Below, one piece after another: positions 63,054 through 64,000 of a stretch of 64,000 bases of DNA (the first letter of the stretch is position 1; every line of letters starts with the position of its first letter). The notes below the pieces were generated by a model. The model made no database searches. It saw nothing but the letters and a program-made list of their open reading frames with translations, and was not told the DNA's origin. Position numbers and translations under genes: made by a program. Source of the DNA: JASJBU01 sp963790775. Its GTDB lineage: Bacteria > Pseudomonadota > Gammaproteobacteria > Chromatiales > Chromatiaceae. The stretch spans positions 1-64,000 of the forward strand of contig CAWBPR010000012.1 in assembly GCA_963790775.1 (NCBI GenBank), read 5' to 3'.

Positions 63054-63851
63054 TTGGCCTTAGTAAACTGTCAGCATAATCTCCTACAGATTGCCGTGGG
63101 TCGCAAGGTGCGCGAGAGAATTTTATCGGCATTAGCCAAGGCCACAGATGTAGTATTCAGCCACTTTCACGGCGATCACGTGCCAATCTTGGATGCGAAT
63201 CCTTATCAGCTGCCATTTCGGGCGCTTCCCTCCTGTTTTCGACAATTGCACTGTTGGAGCAAATCCGCTGATGGACTCTCCGCAGAAATGAGTAAGCGAT
63301 ATCACGGCTTGACGGATCTGATGGGTGAAAACCTGCAGATAGCGGAAGAGCGATCAGAGGGGCCATTATCATTCTCCACAGCAGTGCCCCATGGCGCACT
63401 AAACAGCAGTTTGGTTACTGTGATGATGACGCGAGTGGAGATAGGCAATCAGATATTCGTACATGCCTCAGACATTCAACTCCTCGACGATCAAACTGTC
63501 GATAAAATCATCGACTGGCGGCCTGATATCGTGCTTGCTGCGGGTCCGCCCCTCTATCTCAACCGGCTAAAAAATACCGAGCGAGAAAAGGCCTGGAACA
63601 ATGCACTACGTCTCGCCCAACAGATTGATGTTGTAATACTTGATCATCACTTGATGCGTAGCGAGGAAGGTGCCGACTGGTTGGATACACTTACCGAAAC
63701 TGTTGGTAAAAAGGTCTATTGCGCGGCGGATTACATGGATCTTCCACGGCGGTTACTGGAGGCGAATAGAAAGCAATTGTATGCACAGATGCCCGTTCCG
63801 GAGGGTTGGCATGATGATTATGCTAAAGGAAAGGTAAACACCGAGCCGTAA
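63054..63851 (+). pseudogene. Metallo-beta-lactamase-fold hydrolase missing its N-terminus
   Basis: The frame from about 63054 encodes IAVGRKVRERILSALAKATD, the metal motif HFHGDH, SKRYHGLTDLMGENL, VPHGALNSSL, HASDIQLLDDQT and DHHLMRSEEG to the stop at 63851. Proteins of this kind have about 35 further N-terminal residues forming the first strands. Upstream here, the other frames hold only fragments (TLAPFGLSKLSA then stop), and no ATG or ribosome-binding site precedes the frame. Either the 5' end is lost or a frameshift lies near 63060-63090. Catalytic His residues are intact. Confidence 0.68.
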
Positions 63852-63889
63852 CTAGGACAGGCAAAACAGAGTTAACACCATTATTTTTC

Positions 63890-64000
63890 TCAGCCAGACA
63901 ATTCAATCACAGCACCCAGGCCACCCTCGATGTAATCTTCACCCCATTGCTCGCGAAACAAGCGGATTGCCTTGTCTCCCGTACAATGGCTTGGCGCGAC
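63890..64000 (-). CDS. C-terminus of a metallo-beta-lactamase-fold protein, cut by window edge
   Basis: The minus strand from 64000 to the TGA at 63892-63890 encodes VAPSHCTGDKAIRLFREQWG and ends GGLGAVIELSG. The PSHCTGDKA motif with the last metal-binding His is typical of the MBL-fold group related to dihydropterin-aminobenzene phosphate synthases. The rest lies beyond the window. It converges on the MBL gene at 63054. Confidence 0.75.
   Translation of the reverse strand, partial: VAPSHCTGDKAIRLFREQWGEDYIEGGLGAVIELSG

Noticed and set aside
1..64000. CRISPR array
   Set aside because: No regularly spaced direct repeats of 23-40 bases and no cas genes were seen.

Overview
The window reads like the chromosome of a chemolithoautotrophic gammaproteobacterium, plausibly a sulfur oxidiser of the Sedimenticola / Ca. 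Thiodiazotropha / Endoriftia kind. This is an inference from gene content only: a 2-oxoglutarate:ferredoxin oxidoreductase joined to an Rnf operon, a twelve-haem cytochrome c, an SCO1 protein, a PhnD-like sensor with a hybrid kinase, SohB, DUF502 and an HPF with a cold-shock domain. No rRNA or complete tRNA was seen.

Region 1 (1-5838) is a chromosomal integron. An integron-type integrase on the + strand (4450-5838) has a candidate attI directly upstream. A leftward array on the minus strand follows, with three recognisable attC sites (370-444, 1185-1243, 1938-2001). Every cassette gene in view is frameshifted. An IS91-like element, carrying its own tyrosine recombinase and a transposase with one in-frame stop, sits between attI and the first attC.

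Region 2 (6052-20213) holds a MazE-like/Doc toxin-antitoxin pair, an NtrC-type two-component system, a broken GFA-family gene, a small secreted/TPR operon, a dodecahaem cytochrome c, SCO1, and a PhnD-like periplasmic protein paired with a BarA-type hybrid kinase.

Region 3 (20214-36656) is the metabolic centre. A PRPP-synthetase-family gene is followed by korA-korB, an 838-residue ferredoxin-tailed protein, rnfB, a 1534-residue pyruvate:ferredoxin-oxidoreductase-like protein with two ferredoxin cluster motifs and an apparently degraded TPP site, then rnfC-D-G-E-A and a 56-residue Cys-rich membrane protein. The tight spacing suggests one transcription unit that couples Rnf to low-potential ferredoxin chemistry, such as reductive carboxylation of succinyl-CoA. 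The two large proteins share a related C-terminal region and are the best candidates for an undescribed component.

Region 4 (36756-41661) is a 4.9 kb island bounded by 44-bp direct repeats of the 3' half of tRNA-Cys. It carries HicAB with a palindromic operator and a SWIM/SNF2 helicase divergent from a small frameshifted gene. No integrase remains.

Region 5 (41800-64000) is a mixed block of housekeeping and accessory genes: SohB, DUF502, DUF72, a cytochrome c-PEBP fusion, a helix-hairpin-helix protein, a phosphoribosyltransferase, HPF, YbaK, a Clp1-like kinase fused to RNase Z, CapA, a nitroreductase, UspA, a lipoprotein hydrolase, a GDPD and two metallo-beta-lactamase-fold genes. Many loci are broken: FitAB, an internally deleted S-adenosylhomocysteine hydrolase, a second ybaK copy, CheR and an MBL 5' end. 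This density suggests genome erosion or uncorrected indels in the assembly; the sequence alone cannot tell which.
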